Origin: Tardiphaga robiniae
GTDB taxonomy: Bacteria; Pseudomonadota; Alphaproteobacteria; Rhizobiales; Xanthobacteraceae
Length of the DNA stretch: 64,000 bases
NCBI RefSeq assembly: GCF_001618955.1
Contig: NZ_LVYV01000012.1
Location: 372,001 to 436,000 of the forward strand
Reading direction: 5' to 3'
The first letter of the stretch is position 1, and each line of letters starts with the position of its first letter. The notes under the pieces are model-generated. The model did no database searches, was not told where the DNA came from, and worked only from the letters and a program-made list of their open reading frames with translations. Both the position numbers and the translations under genes were made by a program. Of this stretch, positions 44,418-53,085 are shown piece by piece.

Positions 44418-44828
44418 ATGACGTCGCTCGCCCCGATGCTGCTCAGTCAGCGCGTTGCCCAGGTGTGCCTGTTTCTGGTCGGCGCCATCGCCATCTTCGG
44501 CGGCGCGCTGCAGATGTATCTGGGCCAGCCCGAGACCGCGCCGCGGCTCGACAACGTGCATCGCTTCATGGGCGGCATCTATCTGATGTCGGGCGTCATG
44601 GGCCTGTGGGCGGCATCGACCATTCGCGAGCACAACACGCTGGTCTTCCTGATGGCGGCGACGGTGTTCGTCGGCGGCCTCGGCCGTGTGCTGTCGATCT
44701 CGAAAGTCGGCCTACCCGAACCGCATGCGCTGTGGATCACCTATCTGGTGCCGGAGCTGGTGCTCCCGTGGATCATCATCGCGGCGCAGGTGATGACGAA
44801 CAGGCAGATGGCGGGTGCGGCGGGGTGA
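44418..44828 (+). CDS. DUF4345 family membrane protein
   Basis: A 136-residue protein with four hydrophobic segments (VCLFLVGAIAIFGGALQMYL, MGGIYLMSGVMGLWAA, TLVFLMAATVFVGGLGRVLSI, YLVPELVLPWIIIAAQVM). The spacing and the FMGGIYL and GRVLSI motifs fit DUF4345. Its function is unknown. GAGG lies 8 nt before the ATG. It is the last gene before an abrupt drop in GC content at about 44829. A second DUF4345-like gene lies at 54879. Confidence 0.8.
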   Translation: MTSLAPMLLSQRVAQVCLFLVGAIAIFGGALQMYLGQPETAPRLDNVHRFMGGIYLMSGVMGLWAASTIREHNTLVFLMAATVFVGGLGRVLSISKVGLPEPHALWITYLVPELVLPWIIIAAQVMTNRQMAGAAG

Positions 44829-44829
44829 T

Positions 44830-46017
44830 ATGCTCTCTAGCTTCTTAGCTAGCGGTGAAATGCCGGATTCGCTTTCCGATTTTACTGTAGATATCAAGGT
44901 AGCGAACGGCGCGGGCTCGATTAAGATTATGCGAGCTGGGACTGCTCCTGAAGGAGACTACTGGAGATCTCTTTCTAGGATTAGTTGGTACGATATTCTC
45001 TACGGTGACAAGCCGATAGGTGTGCCTTTCTTCTTGGAATTAAAGGAGCGCATTCAATCGACTTTCGCTCCGGATTTCCTCCTTATAGACGCTAGGACAG
45101 GTATTACTGAGATGGGTGGTATAATTCAAAGTGCCGTTAGTCGTTTGCTGGATGATCCGGAGGGGGCTCAAAGTGACTTAGAAGCGCTTACAACGTATTG
45201 CGCAGATCAAGAGGCATATCGAGCGCTCTTAAAGCTTTACAAGGTTCGAAAGGTGGGGATCGATAAGCTGTTAGCTACGGCGAGCCTTATGTGGCAGCTA
45301 GCTGGGTCGAAATCCGGTGTTGATGATCTTCATATAGACATCGTAACTCAAGCTTATGCCGAGCAGCAGCGCGCTGTTGATAGTCAAAGGAAATTTGCGG
45401 AGTTCGCTGAAGCCGTATGGCGTTCGACAGGAATGAGCGACATTCGGATCGGCCTGTCGATAGTGAATTCCTTTCTTCCAGAAAGAAAGCCTCAAGCGCT
45501 TCAGCTATTGATGGACTATGTTAGTTCGGCGAGCACTCCAAGTTACTTGGCTGTCGTTCGGCTCATTGAGCTTCTTGCTGCGAGCCGGGATTTTGCTGCG
45601 GCCACATCGATCGTTGATCGCTTCAAGGGGACCTTGAACGCGCCTCAGTTTGATCTTGCTTGGGCAAAGCTTGTACTTGATCAGAAAGATCTAGAAGCTG
45701 GGTTTGAGTTGCTAAACGACGTCGCGTTTGCATTTGAAGCTGTACGATTGATGGAGCCGACAGTCGCGTACCGACTCTTAAAGCTTGTGGGGGATGAAGA
45801 TGCGGCAGATGTTCTGAATGAATCGTTGGAACTGTCGTTGTCTGATGATGATCTCTCTCAAATTCGGAAGATAGGCGAAGTATACCAGGACGAGGGACGG
45901 TGGCTCGAATTCGAAAAGAGGTTGCAGGGGCGCTTGAGTGGGAGTGCGATCGCCGAGATCAATGACTTCGTAAAACGGCGCATTCGTAGACCGCGGCCCG
46001 CGTTGCTCCGCGCCTAG
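44830..46017 (+). pseudogene. Low-GC remnant of a ParA/MinD-like NTPase with helical C-terminus
   Basis: A 395-codon open frame whose base composition and codon use (frequent TTA, CTA, AGG, ATA) differ sharply from all neighbours; the boundary is immediate at both ends. Residues 82-97 read DFLLIDARTGITEMGG, the Walker B-like block of KGGVGK/ParA-type NTPases in which the usual form is DYVLIDSRTG. The P-loop half that should precede it is missing: the frame begins in the middle of the domain. Directly after GGI the expected LPD...FxxNxQN block is absent and a helical region with TPR-like heptads follows to the C-terminus. So it looks like a truncated, internally deleted copy acquired by transfer. 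It may still be translated, with TGATATG coupling to the DUF4345 gene. Family assignment rests on one motif block and context. Confidence 0.6.
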
Positions 46018-46021
46018 ATCC

Positions 46022-46258
46022 CTACTTCTTCTTCGCGCCCACGCGTTCGACGCTCTTGATTTCCAGCGCCGGACGGCCGGACTTTTCGGCGATCTCGCGG
46101 TCCTGCTCGGCGATGGCGGCCTTGGCCGGCTCATCGCCGTCGAGTCCCCCCAGCAATTCGGAGGGCACGCGGCGGTTGGAGCGCTGCGAGCCGTCTTCAT
46201 AGAAGACGTTGAAGAAGGCGAATTCGCCTTTGGGATTGGTACCGGGTTTCTTGGCCAT
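46022..46258 (-). CDS. Conserved small hypothetical protein (78 aa)
   Basis: A 78-residue charged, lysine-rich protein (MAKKPGTNPKGEFAFFNVFYEDGSQRSNRRVPSELLG). The aromatic FFNVFYEDGSQRSNR segment and a basic tail ending GAKKK are the main features; no domain is recognised. Codon use is GC-rich and native, unlike the adjacent low-GC frame, with which it is convergent and whose stop lies 4 bp away. It could bind nucleic acid, but that is a guess. Confidence 0.6.
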   Translation of the reverse strand: MAKKPGTNPKGEFAFFNVFYEDGSQRSNRRVPSELLGGLDGDEPAKAAIAEQDREIAEKSGRPALEIKSVERVGAKKK

Positions 46259-47039
46259 GGCGGTTAAGTGGGGGATGGCGCAGGCGAAGTCAAAGCCTTA
46301 GCGCGCAAAGCGTGCATGCATCTGTGGGCAAAAGCGGGCAGTGGTTACCGGCGGGACGCGCCGCCCAGCCTGCGACCAAAAGTTCATGATTTGTTCTTGA
46401 CGATTTCGGAATAAGGACTATTATCCCCTTCGTCCGGCCCCGATGAGAGGGGCGAGCGCGATCGTCACGTTCGCGGGGCTGGATGCGGTGGACGCCGGAG
46501 ATGCGGCGTTACGCGGTTTGGGGGTGACGTCTGTCTTCGGGCAGGACGGATCTGCGCCAGCACTGCCACTGGCAAGGAGACGGCCGACCTTGGGATGGAA
46601 AGAGCCCTGGACAGCGCGACGGACGACCAAATCGAAACGCGTTCGGCTTACTCGCTTGAGGCACCCTGTCCCTCCGCCCTGGGACTGTAATTTTGGTGAT
46701 GGGATCGTCGCCATGGCGAAGCGCAAGCAACCGAAAAAACACCGCATGCGGAACGTCGGGCACTTGCTCGGCGCCTCCGAAAGTCCTGATGCATTATCCT
46801 TGCGGAAGACCGCATCGCATCAGGCCCAAGGGTGCAACGGGCACCTGGCGTTCCGCACGCCCTCTCACAGGAGGGTGGGAATGCAAGAGACGACGGCGCC
46901 CCCGCGCCGCAAACAATGGGGGCGATGACGCATGTCTGGCGATATGTCCGCTGCGGATGTCCGGCGCAGGAGCGGGGCGCCGTTGTTCGGACACACCGGT
47001 CATGCCACACTCCGGTATCGCCAACCCAGCAGGTTTTTC
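46259..47039. other. Intergenic region without a supported gene (781 bp)
   Basis: Open frames here (for example 46443-46928) have no recognisable family features and overlap each other on both strands. A hairpin CGCCCCC...GGGGGCG occurs around 46897-46924, and a run with ATGGCGAAGCGCAAGCAACC at 46712 is the best local start-like context. No tRNA, tmRNA or other RNA gene was recognised. The stretch may be a decayed element. Confidence 0.4.
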
Positions 47040-47867
47040 ATGACCAATCGTATCACCGCCATTGCCTTTGCCGCTGTGTCCTTTGCCTCGGTTGCGCTGG
47101 CGGCCACATCCTCGCAGGCCGCCAAATGCGGCGGCGATTTTCAGACTTTCATCGCGGCCATGTCGCAGGAGGCGGCCGCCGCCGGCGTGTCGCAGGGCGT
47201 GATCTCGCAGGCCTTTGCCGGCGTGACGCAGGACCCCGCGGTGCTGTCGTTCGATCGCCGCCAGCGCGGCACCTTCAACAAGAGTTTCGAGCAATATGTC
47301 TCGACCCGCGTCGGCCAGGGCCGCATCTCCATGGGCCTGCAGATGATGCAGCGTCACGCCTCGCTGCTGTCGCGCATCGAGCAACGCTTCGGCGTGCCGC
47401 CTGAAATCGTGGTGGCGATCTGGGGCCTCGAGTCGGATTTCGGCAAGGGCGATATCGGCAAGATGCCGGTGATCCGCACGCTCACCACCATGGCGCATGA
47501 CTGCCGCCGCACCGAGCTGTTCCAGGGCGAACTGATCGCGGCGCTGAAGATCCTGCAGCGCGGCGACCTGCCGCAGCGCGACCTGATCGGGGCCTATGCC
47601 GGCGAACTCGGCCAGACGCAATTCCTGCCGTCGAGCTACATCAAATATGGCGTCGATTTCGACGGCAACGGCCATGTGGATCTGCGCCACTCGGTGCCGG
47701 ACGTGCTGGCCTCGACCGCGAACCTGCTCAAAACCGCAGGCTTCAAGGGCGGCCAGCCTTACGGCGAGGGCACGGCGAATTTCGAGGCGATGCGCGAGTG
47801 GAACAGGGCCACGATCTATCGCAAGACCATCGGCTATTTCGCCGATCGCCTCGCGGCCGGCCGATAG
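47040..47867 (+). CDS. Lytic murein transglycosylase (MltB/SLT2 family)
   Basis: A 275-residue exported transglycosylase. A signal peptide (MTNRITAIAFAAVSFASVALA, cleaved near ATSSQA) precedes the SLT2 domain. The catalytic glutamate is in VAIWGLESDFGKGDIGKMP. Family elements FNKSFEQYVSTRVGQGRISMG, GAYAGELGQTQFLPSSYIKYGVDFDGNG and VPDVLASTANLLKTAGFKGG are present. It cleaves peptidoglycan between MurNAc and GlcNAc with 1,6-anhydro ring formation. It lacks the C-terminal peptidoglycan-binding domain of longer relatives. The start is placed at 47040 for the signal peptide; the frame is open further upstream. Confidence 0.88.
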   Translation: MTNRITAIAFAAVSFASVALAATSSQAAKCGGDFQTFIAAMSQEAAAAGVSQGVISQAFAGVTQDPAVLSFDRRQRGTFNKSFEQYVSTRVGQGRISMGLQMMQRHASLLSRIEQRFGVPPEIVVAIWGLESDFGKGDIGKMPVIRTLTTMAHDCRRTELFQGELIAALKILQRGDLPQRDLIGAYAGELGQTQFLPSSYIKYGVDFDGNGHVDLRHSVPDVLASTANLLKTAGFKGGQPYGEGTANFEAMREWNRATIYRKTIGYFADRLAAGR

Positions 47868-48142
47868 GCCACAGGGCGATACGGGGAGGGCGCGCGCGGC
47901 GTTAAGCTTTCGTTAGGCCGCGCGGCCGCCGGGCGAACTTGGGGAACCTCGATGGTGAAAGTCGGATTAACTCATTCCCTTTCACTCTTTCAAAACCACA
48001 CTGGGGATTATCCGCCGCGAGTCAGATTCCGTTAAGGCTCAAAGCTGCATTTTACCACCCGCTGGGAACGAGTGGTGAGAGTGATGGCGGGGAACGACAG
48101 CAGCGCGCAGAGGCGCGACGCACAACGCGGCGGTAACAGCCG
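47868..48142. other. Intergenic gap before the diguanylate cyclase gene
   Basis: A 275-bp gap. It contains a GC-rich imperfect hairpin (GCGCGGC ... GCCGCGC, about 47893-47926) shortly after the transglycosylase stop, without a clear T-run. No small gene or riboswitch was recognised. Confidence 0.4.
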
Positions 48143-49372
48143 ATGTTGAACGTCGGCACGCTGTTCACGGTGTTCACCGTCAATTTCCTCGCCCTCGGCG
48201 TGGTCTGGGCCTATGTGGCGACCAGCTATCCCAACCTGCACGCGGCGCGTTACTGGACCGCAGCCGCGCTCACCGCAGCATTTGGCACCGCCGTCTCGGT
48301 GCTGCGCGGCACCGATGTCGATCCGCTGATCCCGATCGTGCTCGGCGGCGGTCTTTTGCTATTTGCCACCAGTCTCGCCACCATCGGCATGAATCAGTTC
48401 TATGGCCGCCCGGCCGGATGGCGCCCGCAAGTGGCGATCGTCGGCGCCAGCATGGCCGGACTGCTGCTGTTCACGCTGTGGCACGACAACATGGCGGTGC
48501 GCGTGCTGATCTATTCCGGCGGCCAGTCGATCACCGTTGCCATGACCGTGCCGCTGCTGTTGTCGCGCAAGGATGGCGGCGGCAATGCCGGCGCCCGTCT
48601 CGCCGGCTGGCTCGCCATCGCGCTTGTCGTGGTGCATGCCGTGCGCTCGGCGGCCGCTCTGACGCAGATCGGCGGCGGCATGACCTTCGCCAATTTCAAC
48701 AATGTTCAGGCCATGATGGTGCTGGTGCTGGTGTTCCTGGCGATGTCGTGGAATTTCGGATTCCTCCTGATGGCCATCGACCGCCTGCGCGGCGAAGTCG
48801 CCGAGCTTGCGCTGGTCGACGATCTCACCGGCGTCGCCAATCGTCGTCATCTGGTACAGCGCCTCACCGAGGAATGCGCGCTCGCGCGCCGCACGCAAAA
48901 GCCGTTCGCGCTGCTGGCGATCGATCTCGACGGCTTCAAGGAAATCAATGACGGCCACGGCCATGCCGCCGGCGACGACTGCCTGCGGCATTTCACGCTG
49001 ATGACCCAGAGCAAACTCCGCCCCGGCGATCTGCTCGCGCGTTCCGGCGGCGACGAGTTCAGCATCATCCTGCCGGCGACGACGCTGCATGAAGCGGCAA
49101 ACATCGCGCGCCGCATCCTCGAGACCTGCCGCCTCGATGCGGCGGCCTGCGCGCCGGGCGAGATTTCAGTCGCGGCGTCCATCGGCGTTGCGCAGTGGCA
49201 GCCGCAGGTCGGGCAGTATCCGGAGCGACTGATCGCGGCTGCGGACCAGGCGCTCTATGCCGCCAAGAACGACGGCAAGAACCGCTTCGCCCTATGCGAT
49301 CTCGAAGCGCCGTCGATGGTGCCGGCTCTCAACATGGACGAAGCCATCGACCGCGCCCGCAAGCTGGCCTGA
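48143..49372 (+). CDS. Membrane-anchored diguanylate cyclase (GGDEF)
   Basis: A 409-residue protein. Six or seven hydrophobic segments occupy residues 1 to about 210 and form a sensory membrane region. The cytoplasmic GGDEF domain follows, starting LVDDLTGVANRRHLVQRL. The active-site motif is SGGDEF and intact, so it should make cyclic di-GMP. The product-inhibition site RxxD is also present (RPGDLLARSGGDEF). The C-terminal ADQALYAAKNDGKNRF is canonical. No EAL domain is present. It is convergent with the PAS protein gene. It may link to the flagellar genes about 8 kb away through c-di-GMP, but nothing local shows this. Confidence 0.92.
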   Translation: MLNVGTLFTVFTVNFLALGVVWAYVATSYPNLHAARYWTAAALTAAFGTAVSVLRGTDVDPLIPIVLGGGLLLFATSLATIGMNQFYGRPAGWRPQVAIVGASMAGLLLFTLWHDNMAVRVLIYSGGQSITVAMTVPLLLSRKDGGGNAGARLAGWLAIALVVVHAVRSAAALTQIGGGMTFANFNNVQAMMVLVLVFLAMSWNFGFLLMAIDRLRGEVAELALVDDLTGVANRRHLVQRLTEECALARRTQKPFALLAIDLDGFKEINDGHGHAAGDDCLRHFTLMTQSKLRPGDLLARSGGDEFSIILPATTLHEAANIARRILETCRLDAAACAPGEISVAASIGVAQWQPQVGQYPERLIAAADQALYAAKNDGKNRFALCDLEAPSMVPALNMDEAIDRARKLA

Positions 49373-49377
49373 TCGCC

Positions 49378-49890
49378 TCAGTTCATCGTCTTGTCGTGGG
49401 TGATGTCGATGATCGCGCCGGGCAGGCGGACGGGGCGGCCATGTCCGTCCAGCGTGCAACTGCCGCGCGCGAGGACCCAGCTGATCCGGTCGTTCTTGAT
49501 CAGCCGACACTCGCACTCAAAGATGCCGCCCGATCGCATCGCGGCCGCGACCGCCGCGCGCACCTGGTCAACGTCATCGGGATGGACCGCCGCGAGATAG
49601 GCCATGTTCGGCAGACCGCGCGCGGCCGTTTCGGGATCGACATTGAAGAAGCTGGCAGCTCCGGCATCAAGATAGTTGCGGTCGTTGCTGATGTCCCAGT
49701 CCCAGAAACCGGCGATCAGTTCACGGGCGGCGAGCCGGCGCGGCATCGGCATTTCGAACGCGTCGTCCTCGGCCGTGGTCTTGTAGGCCTCTGCTGCCGC
49801 GAGCCGCAGGATGTAGGAGAGAAATTCGTGCTTCCGCTCCCGGGCGAAGCTTGCAATATCGAGGCACACGTCACCCAAGGGTCGTCGCAT
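49378..49890 (-). CDS. PAS-domain protein
   Basis: A 170-residue cytosolic protein consisting of one PAS (PAS_3-like) fold. The core reads LIAGFWDWDISNDRNYLDAGAASFFNVDPETAARG, then YLAAVHPDDVDQVRAAVAAAMRSG, then FECECRLIKNDRISWVLARGSCTLDGHGRPVRLPGAIIDIT. No kinase, GGDEF or other output domain follows, so it may act as a stand-alone sensor or partner. The start at 49890 has GGGGGAT about 6 nt upstream; a longer frame extends to 50079. It is convergent with the GGDEF gene, with stops 5 bp apart, and divergent from the DUF4112 gene. Confidence 0.84.
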   Translation of the reverse strand: MRRPLGDVCLDIASFARERKHEFLSYILRLAAAEAYKTTAEDDAFEMPMPRRLAARELIAGFWDWDISNDRNYLDAGAASFFNVDPETAARGLPNMAYLAAVHPDDVDQVRAAVAAAMRSGGIFECECRLIKNDRISWVLARGSCTLDGHGRPVRLPGAIIDITHDKTMN

Positions 49891-50019
49891 CGTCCATCCC
49901 CCCGTCCGTTCCCGGCGGGGGAGAATATAGCGGGTTCCCTGCAATTCAACCGGGGGTTGGAGAGTTTCTGCGCAGCAAATATGGGGATCGCGGTGGACAG
50001 CCCGACGAGGCGTGACGCG

Positions 50020-50583
50020 ATGCCGCTTGCAGAGTCTGCGCGTGTCCCCCATGTCATGGCGATGATGAGCACAGGTCAATCAACCACTTACGACGCCAGC
50101 CGCCCGCGCAAGGCGGCGTCCGCGCATGGCCCGATCATCGATCAGGATGGTTTTGAGGTTCGGCCCGAGCAACTTCGGCCGGATGCGAAGGGCTTTCGGT
50201 TCGACTTCGGAGCGGGCGCCAATCCGTTTGCCAATCTCACGCGCGAACAACGGCTGGCGCGGCTGGATGCGCTGGCGCAACTGCTCGACGTCGCCTTCAT
50301 CGTGCCGGGCACGAAGATCCGCTACGGCATCGATGGCCTGATCGGCTTGATTCCGATCGTGGGCGACATCATCACCACGGCGATCTCGCTATGGGTGGTG
50401 CGAGAGGCGCGGGCGCTCGGTGCGCCATGGCATCTGACGGCGCGCATGCTGGGCAATGTTGCGGTGGACGGTGCTGTCGGCATCGTGCCGTTTGTCGGCG
50501 ATGCGTTCGACGTGATGTTCCGGGCCAATGTCCGCAACGTCAGAATGCTGCGCAAGTGGCTCGAAAAACAGCCCAGACTCTAG
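50020..50583 (+). CDS. DUF4112 domain protein
   Basis: A roughly 187-residue protein whose C-terminal two thirds match DUF4112: LARLDALAQLLDVAFIVPGTKIRYGIDGLIGLIPIVGDIITTAISLWVV, then GNVAVDGAVGIVPFVGDAFDVMFRANVRNVRMLRKWLE. Two hydrophobic stretches suggest membrane association. Function is unknown. Start is uncertain: ATG at 50020 (GAGG upstream) or 50056/50062/50065 further in. The frame remains open far upstream, inside the GGDEF gene, without family similarity there. Confidence 0.78.
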   Translation: MPLAESARVPHVMAMMSTGQSTTYDASRPRKAASAHGPIIDQDGFEVRPEQLRPDAKGFRFDFGAGANPFANLTREQRLARLDALAQLLDVAFIVPGTKIRYGIDGLIGLIPIVGDIITTAISLWVVREARALGAPWHLTARMLGNVAVDGAVGIVPFVGDAFDVMFRANVRNVRMLRKWLEKQPRL

Positions 50584-50621
50584 TTCAGAGTCCGGGCTGC
50601 GATCGTCTCAATCCGTAAAGC

Positions 50622-50906
50622 TCAAGCCGCGTCGGCGTCGTCCGTCGCAGGCTCTTCGGCGCGCACGCGGCGCTCGAGCGGGAAGTCCTGGCTCTCATAA
50701 AGCGAGCGAATGCCGCTCTGGTCGAAACGGGCTTCCTCGACCTGCAGATACGCGCCGTTCAGCGAGTCAGCCGGCAACTCCTCGATCGCGAACTGGACGG
50801 CGGCGGCGGCCGTATCGAAACGACGATAGGCGAAACCGGCACGCTTTTTCTTGCGGATCGCGGCGGGGAAGAGTTCGGCTGCGGTGTTGTAGCTGAAAGC
50901 TGCCAT
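50622..50906 (-). CDS. Conserved small hypothetical protein (94 aa)
   Basis: A 94-residue protein: a basic N-terminal part (FPAAIRKKKRAGFAYRRFDTAAAAVQFAIEELP) and an acidic C-terminal tail ending EEPATDDADAA. A sequence like AVQFAIEELPADSLNGAYLQVEEARFD suggests a small alpha/beta fold. No known domain is recognised. The start at 50906 has GAGG about 9 nt upstream. The gap 50907-51152 upstream holds nothing recognisable. Confidence 0.6.
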   Translation of the reverse strand: MAAFSYNTAAELFPAAIRKKKRAGFAYRRFDTAAAAVQFAIEELPADSLNGAYLQVEEARFDQSGIRSLYESQDFPLERRVRAEEPATDDADAA

Positions 50907-51152
50907 GGTCGGGGACCTCATCTGAATACGCAACGAAACGACGCTTCATTCGCAATGCAGCCGATCCGGCGGCGCGCGGAACATCATTTCAGGACAGACC
51001 CCAATATAAGCACGTTTTGGCCGATTGCGACACCTGCGATACAGCATGATGAATCGCCGTGCGCAGACGGTATTGCCGTAATAGCTTTGTGATTTAAAGA
51101 GCTTAGCGCTCGCTCAAGGCATGGGCAGTGGCGCGCGCGGCCCAATATTTGC

Positions 51153-51533
51153 CTATTGTCCGGTCACATCCGGCAGCGGCACGATTTTCAGCGGGGTGGT
51201 ATAGGGCTCGACCCGCAGGGACTCAGTCGACATAAGCCCCACCTGCCGCAAAGGCGCCTGCTCCAGCGCCCCGGCTTCAGCCTTGCGCACGGCGTATTGC
51301 CAGGCCGTCAGCGTGCCCTTCTGGACCAAATGCTTGGCGACGCCGCCGGCGTTCTTGGCTTCGAAAGTGGAGAGCTGGTCATCGTTAATGCCGATGATGA
51401 TCTCGTCCTTGGCCGTGATCACCTTGAACAGCGACACCTTGTCGGTCGCCAGTGCGGGGTGGGACACCAAGCTTTCGAGAATGAGACCCGCAAGGGCAAT
51501 GCCGAGCAACAAACGGTTTGAACGGGTAGACAT
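51153..51533 (-). CDS. Exported hypothetical protein (126 aa)
   Basis: A 126-residue protein with an N-terminal signal peptide (LLLGIALAGLILESLVSHPALA), so probably periplasmic. The mature part (VSLFKVITAKDEIIIGINDDQLSTFEAKNAGGVAKHLVQKGTLTAWQYAVRKA) has no recognised family. It ends in a Pro/Leu-rich segment. It is a single gene between the 94-residue gene and msrB. AAGAAAG about 11 nt before the ATG is a weak ribosome site. Confidence 0.62.
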   Translation of the reverse strand: MSTRSNRLLLGIALAGLILESLVSHPALATDKVSLFKVITAKDEIIIGINDDQLSTFEAKNAGGVAKHLVQKGTLTAWQYAVRKAEAGALEQAPLRQVGLMSTESLRVEPYTTPLKIVPLPDVTGQ

Positions 51534-51697
51534 CTTGGTACTTTCTTATTCTTCTTCGCAAACGTGCATGCCGCTGAGGCATGTTCAAGTAACAGGCAAT
51601 GGGCGAAGCGCTTACGGACAAGTATTGGACAGAAATGCCCCGCGAGACTTCGATGAGTCGCACGGGGCATGGAAACAGTTCGATACGGGATACGTAT

Positions 51698-52111
51698 TTA
51701 TTTAGGCTGAAGTTTCAAGGCCGCAGAGTTGATACAATAGCGCAATCCCGTGGGTCCCGGACCGTCGTCGAACACATGTCCGAGATGACCATTGCACTTA
51801 GAGCACAGCACTTCCGTGCGGATCATGCTGTGGGTCACATCGCGTTCTTCGTCGATATGACTTTCTCGTGAAGGCTGCGTGAAGCTCGGCCAGCCGCAGC
51901 CGGAATCGAACTTGGCGTCGGACTCGAACAGCGTCTGGCCGCAGCCGGCGCAGACGAAGGTGCCCGGCGTATGATCATGTTCGTATTCGCCGGTGAACGG
52001 ACGCTCCGTCGCCTTTTCGCGCAGCACCGCATACTGCATCGGGGTCAGTTCGCGGCGCCATTCGGCTTCGCTCTTTTCGACCTTGCCGGGTGTGGTCTTG
52101 GTATCGGTCAT
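51698..52111 (-). CDS. msrB: Peptide-methionine (R)-S-oxide reductase MsrB
   Basis: A 137-residue MsrB. Zinc ligands are two CxxC pairs, [13 protein letters not shown] and [13 protein letters not shown]. The catalytic nucleophile cysteine is in [13 protein letters not shown] near the C-terminus. [10 protein letters not shown] and [11 protein letters not shown] are substrate-contact elements. It reduces methionine R-sulfoxide using thioredoxin. It has no signal peptide, so it is cytosolic. It lies 41 bp downstream of msrA on the same strand and is probably cotranscribed; GGAGAAAGA precedes the ATG. Confidence 0.95.
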   Translation of the reverse strand: MTDTKTTPGKVEKSEAEWRRELTPMQYAVLREKATERPFTGEYEHDHTPGTFVCAGCGQTLFESDAKFDSGCGWPSFTQPSRESHIDEERDVTHSMIRTEVLCSKCNGHLGHVFDDGPGPTGLRYCINSAALKLQPK

Positions 52112-52152
52112 TCTTTCTCCTTCCCGATTGGCCGTGGCTGCGAGCGCTCAGG

Positions 52153-52869
52153 TCAATTTGTAACCTTCGACGCGCTCACCAGCGTCGGCTTTTCGATATA
52201 GTTCTGGGCAAAGATCTTCTTCAGGTTCTCGACCTTCGGAATATCATTATAGGCAATATAGGGCTGGTTCGGGTGCAGCGTCAGGTAGTCCTGATGATAA
52301 GCCTCCGCTGGATAGAAGGCTTCGAGCATGCCAAGCTTGGTGACGATCGGCTTCTTGTAGACCTTCGCGGCGTTGAGCTGGGCGATATAGGCTTCCGCTA
52401 CTTTCTTCTGCTCCGGCGTCGTCGCGAAAATTTCCGACCGATATTGCGTACCCGAATCCGGGCCCTGGCGATTCAGCTGGGTCGGGTCGTGTGCCACCGA
52501 GAAATAGATCTGCAGGATCTTGCCGTAGCTGATTTTCGCCGGGTCGTATTTGATCTCGACCGCTTCGGCGTGTCCGGTCGAACCGGTGCTCACCGCGGTG
52601 TAGTTGGCAGAGCTCTTGGAGCCGCCCGCATAACCCGACACGGCGTTGACCACGCCTGCGGTGTGCTGGAAGACGCCCTGCACGCCCCAGAAGCACCCAC
52701 CCGCGATGACAGCAGTCTGAATGCCGGTCGTAGCCGATGCGTCTGCCGTCGGCGCGGGAATGATGACAGCCTCTTCGGCGGCGAAAGTGGGAGCGACGAG
52801 GGCGGTCGAAATCGCCAATGCGCCGGCAAAGGCGCAGAGCGAGAGGCGGCTGAACAGGGAGCGGCGCAT
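52153..52869 (-). CDS. msrA: Exported peptide-methionine (S)-S-oxide reductase MsrA
   Basis: A 238-residue MsrA with an N-terminal signal peptide (SLCAFAGALAISTALVAPTFAAEE), so the enzyme is periplasmic. The catalytic motif is AVIAGGCFWGVQGVFQHTAGV. Further family elements are GYAGGSKSSANY, GHAEAVEIKYDP, FFSVAHDPTQLNRQGPDSGTQYRS-like FSVAHDPTQLNRQGPD and AYHQDYL. The start at 52869 is supported by AGAGGA about 6 nt upstream. The partner gene msrB follows and encodes a protein without a signal peptide, so the two products are predicted to work in different compartments. Confidence 0.93.
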   Translation of the reverse strand: MRRSLFSRLSLCAFAGALAISTALVAPTFAAEEAVIIPAPTADASATTGIQTAVIAGGCFWGVQGVFQHTAGVVNAVSGYAGGSKSSANYTAVSTGSTGHAEAVEIKYDPAKISYGKILQIYFSVAHDPTQLNRQGPDSGTQYRSEIFATTPEQKKVAEAYIAQLNAAKVYKKPIVTKLGMLEAFYPAEAYHQDYLTLHPNQPYIAYNDIPKVENLKKIFAQNYIEKPTLVSASKVTN

Positions 52870-53030
52870 AGCAGGTCCTCTTGGATGATCGATGGCCGGA
52901 TGTCGGCAGTCTAGACCGGAGCCCGTGGTTCGCAATCGGCATTTCCAGTCGGCACATCCGAGATACGGAAGAGGGTGCCGGTTGTTACGCGATACCGCAC
53001 ACGAGTTCGTGAGGATCTGACGAAGGCACG

Positions 53031-53067
53031 AAAAAGCCGCGGGACGTGAGTCTCGCGGCTTTTGTTT
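53031..53067. terminator. Bidirectional intrinsic terminator after the BA14K gene
   Basis: Stem AAAAGCCGCG pairing with CGCGGCTTTT, extended inward by GAC/GTC, flanked on both sides by A- and T-runs (53031-53067). On the minus strand it ends transcription of the BA14K-type gene 19 bp after its stop. Confidence 0.85.
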
Positions 53068-53085
53068 GGAGATGGCGCTGTCCGC

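Noticed and set aside
46443-46928. A 161-codon open frame on the plus strand as a gene
   Set aside because: It has no ribosome-binding site, no family similarity, and competing open frames of similar length on the other strand.
46897-46930. An RNA gene or terminator at the CGCCCCC/GGGGGCG hairpin
   Set aside because: There is no T-run after the stem and no match to a known RNA pattern that I can recognise.
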